30,036 bases of DNA from a virus, in the IMG/VR virus record IMGVR_UViG_3300027734_000233, positions 1 to 30,036 of that record. One strand, given 5' to 3'. Below are positions 15,173 to 20,997 of this stretch, piece after piece. Numbering within the stretch: the first letter of the stretch is position 1; each line of letters opens with the position of its first letter. The notes beneath the pieces are model-generated. The model ran no database searches. It saw only the letters and a list, made by a program, of their open reading frames with translations, and had not been told where the DNA came from. Made by a program: the position numbers and the translations under genes.

Positions 15173-15901
15173 TCAGAACGGGGTGCTGTCGAGGTCAGGG
15201 TAGTCATCAGGTGCAGAGGTCGGCGCAGGCGCGGCAGGTGCCTTCCAGATGCGCCCAGCACAGCTCTTGTCCTTACAGCCAAAGTCTGGAGCCTTCGGGT
15301 TGACCGCGCCGGAAAGCTTCTTGGGACGGTTGTCCCACATGGGGCCGGCGCAGACGGGGCACGGCGGCTTGTTGGGGTCGCTGGGCGCCACGCGCTCCAC
15401 GCTCTCGACCTTGGCGTCGAACGTCTTTGCGACCTTGGATGCCGTCTCCACGAGGCGGGCGGGCGGCTCCTCGCGCGGAGCTGCACGCTGCTGACGAGCT
15501 GGCGCAGATGCGGCCTCTCCGTCATCGTCGTCGCTGACCACGCCCACGACGGACGCCAGGGCGTAGCGACGAAGGTAAGTCAGGATCGAGCCGACTACCT
15601 GCGGGTTCTCCTGCGCCGGCCGCGCAGAGATGGTGCTGCCGAGATGCTCGCCGCTCTCGTGGAGCAGGATCGTCGTCAGCTGCACGCTGCCGTCTTCGCC
15701 ACGGCCGGGTAGTTGGGTGACAGCGAGACCATGCTTGGAAAGCGGCTCACGGCATGCATCCATGATGGATGACAGATCGGCGTACTTGGAACGAAAGTGC
15801 GGGTTAGAAGCGTCCTTTGCGGCCGCTCCCATCTCGCCCTGTGCCTTGGCAAGGGCAAGCGCGAGGTGCCCGATAGTGTCAGACTGATAGTGGAAGGCCA
15901 T
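15173..15901 (-). CDS. erf: ERF-family single-strand annealing protein
   Basis: The ATG at 15901 behind GAGGAGATCTGCTA gives 242 residues. The N-terminal 125 residues match the ERF superfamily: FRSKYADLSSIMDACREPL, GLAVTQLPG, LLHESGEHLGS and PQVVGSILTYLRRYALASVV followed by DDDDGEA. ERF proteins anneal complementary single strands, in genome circularisation and recombination. A Pro/Ala linker leads to a putative zinc ribbon (C181, C184, C209, C214), and the chain ends DDYPDLDSTPF, much like the acidic tip of SSB proteins. The partner exonuclease follows. Confidence 0.92.
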   Translation of the reverse strand: MAFHYQSDTIGHLALALAKAQGEMGAAAKDASNPHFRSKYADLSSIMDACREPLSKHGLAVTQLPGRGEDGSVQLTTILLHESGEHLGSTISARPAQENPQVVGSILTYLRRYALASVVGVVSDDDDGEAASAPARQQRAAPREEPPARLVETASKVAKTFDAKVESVERVAPSDPNKPPCPVCAGPMWDNRPKKLSGAVNPKAPDFGCKDKSCAGRIWKAPAAPAPTSAPDDYPDLDSTPF

Positions 15902-15996
15902 TAGCAGATCTCCTCGATGAGAGCGATGGTCGCGTAGACGCAGACCGTGAGAGGAATGAGGGCGAGGCAGAGCCATACGGCAGAGATCTCGATCAT
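15901..15996 (-). CDS. 31-residue membrane peptide, first gene of the leftward block
   Basis: The ATG at 15996 follows a strong ACAGGAGCACC Shine-Dalgarno. The TAA overlaps the ERF start by one base (TAATG), so it is probably translated and coupled to erf. The peptide is nearly all one membrane helix: acidic ends (MIEIS, IEEIC) flank a hydrophobic core (AVWLCLALIPLTVCVYATIA) containing two cysteines. Function is unknown. It could be a leader peptide for coupling or a small membrane effector. Confidence 0.6.
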   Translation of the reverse strand: MIEISAVWLCLALIPLTVCVYATIALIEEIC

Positions 15997-16022
15997 GGTG
16001 CTCCTGTGTGGACGTCGAAGGG

Positions 16023-16058
16023 TTGCCGCTCCGACACCCATCTATTAGTGTAGGGGTG
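16023..16058 (+). promoter_or_regulatory. Candidate early promoter and operator in the divergent gap
   Basis: TTGCCG (16023-16028), a 17-base spacer and TAGTGT (16046-16051) form a plausible rightward promoter for the XRE gene. An imperfect palindrome with CACCC and GGGTG ends (16035-16058) covers the -10 region and is a candidate operator for that regulator. The leftward block must start from the same gap, but its boxes are weak (TACACT on the minus strand at 16047-16052). A further inverted repeat CGGGC/GCCCG lies at 16060-16075. Confidence 0.45.
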
Positions 16059-16088
16059 CCGGGCAGGCAAGCCCGACAGGAGGAAAAA

Positions 16089-16298
16089 GTGAACATCATC
16101 GAGAAGCGCCGATCCGAGCTCGGCATCAGTCAGCGACGACTCGCCGAGATGATCGGCGTGGAGCGATACACGATCAGCAAGTGGGAGCGCGGCCATCGCC
16201 GGCCAGATCCGCAGGTGCTGTCGCGCCTGTACCTGGCTCTCGGGCTGGACGCAGAGGAGATCGCGAGCCTCTACCTGCGCGAGGAGGGCGAGCGATGA
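16089..16298 (+). CDS. XRE/Cro-type HTH regulator
   Basis: The GTG at 16089 directly behind AGGAGGAAAAA gives 69 residues, nearly all one Cro/C1-type helix-turn-helix domain: LGISQRRLAEMIGVERYTISKWERG at about 11-35, then PDPQVLSRLYLALGL. It sits at the divergent junction between the leftward recombination block and the rightward early block, so it probably binds there to set their balance. It is the only repressor-type gene in the genome and has no dimerisation or cleavage domain, so a Cro-like role is more likely than a full CI-type repressor. Confidence 0.85.
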   Translation: MNIIEKRRSELGISQRRLAEMIGVERYTISKWERGHRRPDPQVLSRLYLALGLDAEEIASLYLREEGER

Positions 16299-16675
16299 GT
16301 ACTGTGCTTTACACGCGCTCTGTGAGCGAGTCGGGACGCAGAACGTACCACGAATGGGGCCATGCTTACGACTCAGATGCACTACCGTTCGGCTGGCATC
16401 TCGTCGGCGTGCTTCATGGCGAACGGACTACCCGCTATGGGGTAGACCCAGCGCGCGCGACTCTGCTTGCTGCGCTGCGTGAGCAGAAAGAAGCCGTCGG
16501 TCGGGCGATCTTCGCTGCGCTGCAAGGACGCCCAGTGGTTGACTCCGAGAGGGCGCGCGATGCGTACCGAGCCTACCGTGCTGCAGGAGGCTGCGACGAC
16601 GATGTATGGTCGCACGCGAGCGTCGGAGAGATCATCACTGCGCTGGAGAGGGCGCTGGTGGAGGTGAAGCCATGA
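16295..16675 (+). CDS. Hypothetical early protein
   Basis: This 126-residue protein has an ATG overlapping the XRE stop by four bases. It has a mixed N-terminus with aromatic and His residues (RRTYHEWGHAYDSDALPFGW), then a helical C-terminus (TLLAALREQKEAVGRAIFAAL, later EIITALERALVEV). No family is recognised. It is co-transcribed with the regulator and RusA. Confidence 0.65.
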   Translation: MSTVLYTRSVSESGRRTYHEWGHAYDSDALPFGWHLVGVLHGERTTRYGVDPARATLLAALREQKEAVGRAIFAALQGRPVVDSERARDAYRAYRAAGGCDDDVWSHASVGEIITALERALVEVKP

Positions 16676-17121
16676 CCGAGCACACCTATACGATCCTGCT
16701 CGACCCACGCGGCAAGGGGCGTCCCGTGTTCACGCGGTCCACGGGGCACGCTCGCACGCCAGAGACGACGCGCTCGTGGGAGCACGAGGCCGCGCACCAG
16801 CTCCGCGAGCAGCACGGCGGCACAGGAATGCTCGACAGCCTGTCGCCGATGTGGGCCGTGAGGATCTCTGCCTACCATCCTCGCCCGAAGGCACGCCCCG
16901 GCTACCTGCCTCGCGCGCTGTGGTCCGTCGCTGACTACGACCTGCCGGCCACCAGCAGACACGACCTCGACAACGTCGTCAAGATCGTGCTCGACGCGCT
17001 CCAAGTCGGCGGCATCCTGCTCAACGATCGGTGCATCGTCGCCATCGACGCGGCGTCGTGGTTCGCCGGCCACGGTCAGCGCGGGCGTGTCGAGGTGACG
17101 CTGACGGAGGTGACGCCATGA
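16672..17121 (+). CDS. rusA: RusA-family Holliday junction resolvase
   Basis: This 149-residue protein starts with a four-base ATGA overlap. It begins with the RusA-type strand and basic loop (ILLDPRGKGRPVFTR) and contains the active-site pattern HDLDNVVKIVLDAL (D98, D100, K104) followed by LND (D119). The spacing agrees with the catalytic D70, D72, K76 and D91 of E. coli RusA. It would resolve four-way junctions made during recombination or replication, before packaging. In this phage it is on the opposite strand from the ERF and exonuclease genes. Confidence 0.9.
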   Translation: MTEHTYTILLDPRGKGRPVFTRSTGHARTPETTRSWEHEAAHQLREQHGGTGMLDSLSPMWAVRISAYHPRPKARPGYLPRALWSVADYDLPATSRHDLDNVVKIVLDALQVGGILLNDRCIVAIDAASWFAGHGQRGRVEVTLTEVTP

Positions 17122-17738
17122 GCAAGCATCGCACCAGGTGGAGCGCCGAGGAGAAGGACACGCTCCGCAGCCTCACGCGCGAGGGCCATACCTACGCGCG
17201 CATCGCGGAGATGATCGGGCGAACCGAGCACGCAGTCAACGTCATGGCTTACCATCTCGACCTCAAGCACCCGCGGGTGAAGGTGTGGACAGCCGCAGAG
17301 CTCGCCACGGCAACTCGCCTCTACCATGCCGGCAACACGGTGCAGGAGATCGGCCGCATCCTCAAGCGTACACCTACGGGCGTCTCGTCAACGCTGACGT
17401 TCTATGGCGTTCTGGACTCAAGAAGGCGCGGCTATGGGCGGCTAAAGAGCGAACCGCAGATCTACGTGCTCAGGAAGCGCGGCCTGATGCTGCGCGAGAT
17501 CCTCCTCGTGCTCGGCAGGGACGACAGCCCCAACGCTCGCAAGGCGCTGCGCCTGTGGCTCCAGGCGTACTGCGATCGCCTGGGCGTCGAGGTGCCGCCA
17601 GCCAGCACGCCGCGCAAGAAGCCTGACCTCGTGCTGGTGGAGAGCGTGCAGCTCGAGATCGCCTCGCTGACGGGAAGCATGAGCAAGTACACGACGTCAA
17701 TGGCGAACCAAGGCCGGTCGGCTCGAGGTGCGGCATGA
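17118..17738 (+). CDS. Protein with three HTH/SANT-like DNA-binding repeats
   Basis: This 206-residue protein starts with an ATGA overlap. Repeat 1 (about residues 6-50) is Myb/SANT or GcrA-like: RWSAEEKDTLRSLTREGHTY, then ARIAEMIGRTEHAV. Repeat 2 (about 57-100) is WTAAELATATRLYHAGNTVQ, then EIGRILKRTPTGV. Repeat 3 (about 118-150) is LRKRGLMLREILLVLGRD. The C-terminus is basic and unstructured. It is probably a transcription regulator or DNA-binding protein; no enzymatic motif is seen. Confidence 0.7.
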   Translation: MSKHRTRWSAEEKDTLRSLTREGHTYARIAEMIGRTEHAVNVMAYHLDLKHPRVKVWTAAELATATRLYHAGNTVQEIGRILKRTPTGVSSTLTFYGVLDSRRRGYGRLKSEPQIYVLRKRGLMLREILLVLGRDDSPNARKALRLWLQAYCDRLGVEVPPASTPRKKPDLVLVESVQLEIASLTGSMSKYTTSMANQGRSARGAA

Positions 17739-18016
17739 GGTGGACAGAGGCCAATGACGACTACCTGCGGGCCTGCGTGGACGAGGGCGTGCCGTACCCG
17801 CAGATCGCCGCGCATCTCGGACGCACGCCTTCATCGATCCGATGCCGAGTCTACCGGCTCTACAACAGGGCGCCGCGCAAGCGCCAGTGGTCCGCGATGG
17901 GGATCAGCGATGTGCTCAGGCTGCGCGAGCTTGGCCTCACCTGTCGCGAGATCGGCGACCTGTTCGGCGTCTCGAGGGCGGCGATCGCGAAGCTCGTGCA
18001 GCGTCACAGGGGTTGA
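17735..18016 (+). CDS. Small protein with two HTH motifs
   Basis: This 93-residue protein has an ATG overlapping the previous stop by four bases. A SANT-like unit (RWTEANDDYLRACVDEGVPY, then PQIAAHLGRTPSSIRCRVYR) is followed by a resolvase-type HTH (LRLRELGLTCREIGDLFGVS, then RAAIAKLVQRH). Its first unit resembles that of the preceding gene, so the two may have arisen by duplication. A DNA-binding regulator is likely; the target is unknown. Confidence 0.7.
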   Translation: MRWTEANDDYLRACVDEGVPYPQIAAHLGRTPSSIRCRVYRLYNRAPRKRQWSAMGISDVLRLRELGLTCREIGDLFGVSRAAIAKLVQRHRG

Positions 18017-18060
18017 CCGGTAGGTGCCGCCTCGGTATGCTCCTCATGTCCTCGCCGGAC

Positions 18061-18104
18061 GCGGGAGTCATGACCCGCTCGCGGGGGGCGTCAATGCCCC
18101 CCGC
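18061..18104 (+). terminator. Tandem hairpins after the HTH genes
   Basis: GCGGG/CCCGC (18061-18078) encloses the palindrome GTCATGAC. Immediately after it a perfect 9-bp stem GCGGGGGGC/GCCCCCCGC (18081-18089 with 18096-18104) has a 6-base loop and is followed by TCTT. The second is a credible intrinsic terminator or attenuator inside the early operon. Confidence 0.6.
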
Positions 18105-18130
18105 TCTTCCCGGCAGGACAGAGGCGAGAC

Positions 18131-18292
18131 ATGGAAGGAATCAAGTGCTCCTGCGGGAGCGAAGAAGTCGTGCGTCTTTACGGAGAGGTCGCGCGTCTGA
18201 AGGCGAACCTCGACCGCGCGCTGCGTGAGGTGCGCGACCAGGAGCGCGAGAACGCGGCGCTGCGTCGTCGGCTGAAGGAAGGCGGGCGGTGA
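18131..18292 (+). CDS. 53-residue coiled-coil protein with CxC motif
   Basis: The ATG at 18131 gives a short protein that starts MEGIKCSCGSEEVVRL. A charged heptad-like helix follows (VARLKANLDRALREVRDQER) and the chain ends RRRLKEGGR. The stop overlaps the methyltransferase GTG by four bases, which supports real translation. The CxC at the N-terminus could bind metal or form part of a dimer. There is no known family. Confidence 0.6.
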   Translation: MEGIKCSCGSEEVVRLYGEVARLKANLDRALREVRDQERENAALRRRLKEGGR

Positions 18293-19320
18293 GGTATCTC
18301 TCCGTCTGCTCGGGCATCGAGGCCGCGTCTGTCGCATGGCATCCGCTCGGATGGGAGCCTGCGGCGTTCTGCGAGATCGAAGCCTTCCCGTCTGCGGTGC
18401 TCGCGCACCGATACCCCAACGTGCCCAACTATGGCGACTTTACGAGGCTCACCGATGCAGCTCACCCTATTCACGACGCCGGCATCGACCTCCTCGTCGG
18501 AGGCACGCCATGCCAAGCATTCTCCGTCGCAGGACTGCGGCAGGGATTGGCCGACGCTCGCGGTGGCCTCGCGTTGGAGTACGTCCGCTTGGCTCGCGCA
18601 CTTAGCCCGCGATGGCTCCTCTGGGAAAACGTCCCTGGCGTCCTGTCATCAGGACAGGGACGGGACTTTGGTGCCTTCGTCGGGGCGCTGGTTGAGAGCG
18701 GGTATGGCGTCGCTTGGCGGGTGCTGGACGCTCAACTTGTGCGAGTGGACGGATACGCTGGTGCCGTCCCACAGCGACGGAAGCGTGTGTTCGTTGTCGG
18801 ATGTGCTGGAGGAGACGCAGCTCGTGCCGCAGCGGTTCTTTTTGAGCCCGAGGGCGTGCGCCGGGATTCTGCGCCGCGCCGAGAGACGAGGAAAGGAGCT
18901 GCCTCCGATGCTGCTGGAGGCTTTGAGGTCTGTGGCACACTCTCCGACGGAGCGCACCACGGAGGAGGACTGAACGGTCAAGACGCCTACACGGGGCGTG
19001 TGCTTCCGGTCGCCTTCGACACGTACAACCACGCCGTGTCGCATGTCTGCCAGACCATCAAGTCGCCTAGCGGTGGCGCGAACGAGAGTGTCGGTACAGT
19101 GCTCACATCAATGGCCGTCCGTCGCCTCACGCCGACCGAGTGCGAGCGGCTGCAAGGCTTCCCTGACGGATGGACGGCCATACCGTGGAAGAGCAAGCCG
19201 GCCAGCGAGTGTCCCTATGGGCCGCGGTACAAAGCTCTGGGCAACTCGATGGCCTGCAACGTGATGCGCTGGATCGGCACGCGGATCGCGATGGTGGATG
19301 CTGCTGTAGGTGGAGCATGA
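18289..19320 (+). CDS. dcm: DNA cytosine-5 methyltransferase (orphan, Dcm-like)
   Basis: The GTG start overlaps the previous stop by four bases, giving 343 residues. C5-methyltransferase motifs are in order: I LSVCSGIEAASVAW (SAM binding), IV GGTPCQAFSVAG (catalytic C75), VI WENVPGV, VIII QRRKRVFVVG, IX RRLTPTECERLQGFPDGW and X YKALGNSM. The target-recognition region (about 185-280) is short and low-complexity. It would methylate phage DNA, most likely against host restriction; no cognate nuclease is present. Its central part is also read in a second frame by another gene. Confidence 0.95.
   Translation: MRYLSVCSGIEAASVAWHPLGWEPAAFCEIEAFPSAVLAHRYPNVPNYGDFTRLTDAAHPIHDAGIDLLVGGTPCQAFSVAGLRQGLADARGGLALEYVRLARALSPRWLLWENVPGVLSSGQGRDFGAFVGALVESGYGVAWRVLDAQLVRVDGYAGAVPQRRKRVFVVGCAGGDAARAAAVLFEPEGVRRDSAPRRETRKGAASDAAGGFEVCGTLSDGAHHGGGLNGQDAYTGRVLPVAFDTYNHAVSHVCQTIKSPSGGANESVGTVLTSMAVRRLTPTECERLQGFPDGWTAIPWKSKPASECPYGPRYKALGNSMACNVMRWIGTRIAMVDAAVGGA
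18455..18973 (+). CDS. Overprinted gene inside the methyltransferase (RFFLSPRACAGILRRA family)
   Basis: In the +1 frame relative to dcm, the ATG at 18455 (GAGG upstream; an earlier ATG is at 18431) gives 172 residues. The product begins MQLTLFTTPA, contains DGTLVPSSGRW and CWTLNLCEW, and ends with VCSLSDVLE and QRFFLSPRACAGILRRAERR followed by GKELP. From memory, this C-terminal signature recurs in phage and prophage proteins annotated as hypothetical, often beside cytosine methyltransferases, so this frame looks truly coding. It spans methyltransferase residues 56-228, including motifs IV to VIII. Function is unknown. Confidence 0.68.
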   Translation: MQLTLFTTPASTSSSEARHAKHSPSQDCGRDWPTLAVASRWSTSAWLAHLARDGSSGKTSLASCHQDRDGTLVPSSGRWLRAGMASLGGCWTLNLCEWTDTLVPSHSDGSVCSLSDVLEETQLVPQRFFLSPRACAGILRRAERRGKELPPMLLEALRSVAHSPTERTTEED

Positions 19321-20207
19321 GGCCGTCGATCTCCACGCTGACCGGAGCCTTCGGCGTCGTGCCTGTTGCGCTGGCGACCTGCGACGAGGTGCAGGAGCTG
19401 CCTCTTCGTGCACTGCGCGTCTACCTCGTCCTGCTCTCGCGGTTCAATGCCAAGCGCGACGGATGGTCGTGGAGCAAGGCCGCGTTCGCGCGCGACACGG
19501 GCGTGCATCGCGACCACATCGGCGAGGTCATCAAGCGCCTCGAGGCTTCTGGCCTGCTCGCCGTCGAGCGTGGTCACGGACTCGTCTCGAGTCATTACCG
19601 GCTCACGGTGCCGCCCAGCCTGACGGTAGGGGAGGGGGCCAGTTTGGCCCCCACGGTGGGGGCTGGTTTAGCCCCCTCCCCCCTGCACGCTACCTCTGAA
19701 CTGGCCCCCAGGGTGGGGGCTGATTTGGCCCCCAGGGTGGGGGCTAGTTTGGCCCCCACATTACACAGAGATCACACAGAGGTCACAACAGAACCCCCTT
19801 ACCCCCACAGCGAGCCGGATCCGGTCAACCCCCCTAGCCCCCCTGCAAGCAGGGGGGGACAGAATGAGCCTTCGTTCAGTGAGGGGAGCAAGTTCCCGCT
19901 GCCGGAACGGTACAACAAGGTGAAGCGACCGCCTGGCCCATGGCAGAACCGGCAGGCTCCTGCGCCTGCGCCAGAGGTGCCCGTTGCTCGCACGGAAACG
20001 GCCTCTCCTGCCGACCTGATCCGTCAGGTGGCTCGCGACCTAGGCGTGCGTCCACGCGAGGCCAAGAAGCATCTGGCGAGGCAGGAGGCGGGTGCGGTCG
20101 AACGCGAGCGAACCGAGCGCCACGGGGCACCGAGCGCGCTGACGGTCGATGACGAGATCCTCCGCGAGATGCGCGAGCTTTACGGCTGGCCGCGCGGTGA
20201 TGCTTGA
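19317..20207 (+). CDS. Winged-helix replication initiator (lambda O-like organisation)
   Basis: This 296-residue protein has an ATG overlapping the dcm stop by four bases. Residues 15-100 form a winged HTH: LPLRALRVYLVLLSRFN, WSWSKAAFARDTGVHRDHIG, EVIKRLEASGLLAVERG. The middle (about 105-150) is an eight-residue peptide repeat (VGAxLAPR) encoded by palindromic DNA repeats. A Pro-rich linker follows, then a charged C-terminal domain (ADLIRQVARDLGVRPREAKK) that may contact a helicase or loader. The arrangement matches lambda O, whose gene contains the origin. No helicase loader is recognised nearby, so host proteins may be recruited directly. Confidence 0.7.
   Translation: MRPSISTLTGAFGVVPVALATCDEVQELPLRALRVYLVLLSRFNAKRDGWSWSKAAFARDTGVHRDHIGEVIKRLEASGLLAVERGHGLVSSHYRLTVPPSLTVGEGASLAPTVGAGLAPSPLHATSELAPRVGADLAPRVGASLAPTLHRDHTEVTTEPPYPHSEPDPVNPPSPPASRGGQNEPSFSEGSKFPLPERYNKVKRPPGPWQNRQAPAPAPEVPVARTETASPADLIRQVARDLGVRPREAKKHLARQEAGAVERERTERHGAPSALTVDDEILREMRELYGWPRGDA
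19634..19757. repeat. Palindromic iterons, probable replication origin
   Basis: Four near-identical 19-bp palindromes of form GGGGGCY-RRTTT-GGCCCCC start at 19634, 19658, 19715 and 19739. A fifth at 19691 keeps only the right arm. Neighbouring units are 24 bp apart (8 codons), except for a 33-bp step from the second to the third. They lie within the winged-helix initiator gene, as lambda iterons lie within O, so the initiator probably binds them. Confidence 0.75.
19763..19857. other. A-rich direct repeats and hairpin beside the iterons
   Basis: Immediately after the iterons two tandem 11-bp repeats (ACACAGAGATC, ACACAGAGGTC; 19763-19784) lie in the least GC-rich part of this gene, a candidate unwinding element. 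A perfect 9-bp hairpin follows at 19838-19857 (CCCCCCTGC-AA-GCAGGGGGG). Confidence 0.5.
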
Positions 20208-20209
20208 CG

Positions 20210-20226
20210 TCGGCACGCCGTGCCGA
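20210..20226. promoter_or_regulatory. Palindrome after the initiator gene
   Basis: A perfect 8-bp inverted repeat, TCGGCACG-C-CGTGCCGA, directly follows a TTGACG box (20204-20209). It could be an operator over a weak promoter or a short terminator. No good -10 box is seen. Confidence 0.4.
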
Positions 20227-20268
20227 TACGGCATCGAAGCAGGGGCTGCTAGGGGTCGCTGTCGTGTG

Positions 20269-20308
20269 GATAGGCGCGTCGGCAGATGGTCTGCCGGCGT
20301 GGCCTATC
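20269..20308 (+). promoter_or_regulatory. Two-tier stem-loop in the ssb leader
   Basis: An outer 7-bp stem GATAGGC/GCCTATC encloses a small internal loop and an inner 7-bp stem CGGCAGA-TGG-TCTGCCG. It ends about ten bases before the ssb Shine-Dalgarno (TAGGAG). It could be an RNA element controlling ssb translation or a protein-binding site. Confidence 0.55.
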
Positions 20309-20329
20309 TGCGTCTGTTAGGAGCGAACT

Positions 20330-20716
20330 ATGATCAACAAGGTGATCCTCGTCGGCAACCTCGGGCAAGACCCGGAGACTCGGCACACGAACGGCGGCAA
20401 CAGCGTCACGCAGCTTCGCCTCGCCACGACCGAAAAGTTCAAGGATCGCGACGGCGCCATGCAAGAGCGGACCGAGTGGCACACGGTGATCGTGTGGGGC
20501 AAGCAGGGCGAGGCGTGCGGAAAGCACCTGACCAAGGGCCGGCAGGTCTACGTCGAGGGCCGGCTCACGACTCGCAAGTGGCAGGACAAGGAAGGCAAGG
20601 ACCGCTACACGACCGAGGTCATCGGCGACAACGTGCGCTTCCTCGGTGGCTCGCCTGGTGAGCGGCGTGAGGCAGCGCCTGCCGACGATCTCGGCTACGG
20701 TAACGGGCCGTGGTGA
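20330..20716 (+). CDS. ssb: Single-stranded DNA-binding protein
   Basis: This 128-residue protein has the bacterial-type OB fold: [20 protein letters not shown], then [47 protein letters not shown] and a final strand. It would coat phage single strands during replication. The C-terminal tail is short and ends [10 protein letters not shown], not the usual DDDIPF tip that recruits host proteins. An Asp pair and terminal Pro-aromatic are kept, so the tip may be a variant. It overlaps the next gene by four bases. Confidence 0.95.
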   Translation: MINKVILVGNLGQDPETRHTNGGNSVTQLRLATTEKFKDRDGAMQERTEWHTVIVWGKQGEACGKHLTKGRQVYVEGRLTTRKWQDKEGKDRYTTEVIGDNVRFLGGSPGERREAAPADDLGYGNGPW

Positions 20717-20997
20717 AGGTCAAGTTCGAGGTCATCGCCGGCGGGCCGTGGCTCGGCTGGACTACGTGGGACCAGTACGGTCGCGCGGTCGAGGACGTCA
20801 CGCTGGACACCATGTCGGTGACGTCCATTCACTCGCGGTACGATGGCGTCACGCGGGTCATCACGACGACGAGCGTGCTGCTCGTGCATGAGACGATCAG
20901 CCAGGTCACGCGCTGGGTCATCGCAGCTCGACGCGGGCTGGCGCATGCTGACGAGGTCTACGCTGAGGATGTGCCGCACCCGGAGGCGACCGAATGA
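20713..20997 (+). CDS. Hypothetical protein after ssb
   Basis: The GTG at 20713 overlaps the ssb stop (GTGA), giving 94 residues; a GTG at 20710 is an alternative. It is a beta-rich protein with two Trp-rich turns ([14 protein letters not shown]) and a helical C-terminus that ends acidic ([10 protein letters not shown]). No family is recognised. Its tight coupling to ssb suggests a replication-linked role. Confidence 0.65.
   Translation: MKVKFEVIAGGPWLGWTTWDQYGRAVEDVTLDTMSVTSIHSRYDGVTRVITTTSVLLVHETISQVTRWVIAARRGLAHADEVYAEDVPHPEATE

Noticed and set aside
19634-19757. Rho-independent terminators
   Set aside because: The GGGGGC/GCCCCC palindromes are inside an open gene, regularly spaced and lack T-tracts, so iterons fit better.
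20149-20661. Plus-strand frame through the ssb leader and most of ssb
   Set aside because: The ATG at 20200 overlaps the initiator stop neatly, but the frame runs through ssb with Arg/Gly-rich shadow composition and no recognisable family.
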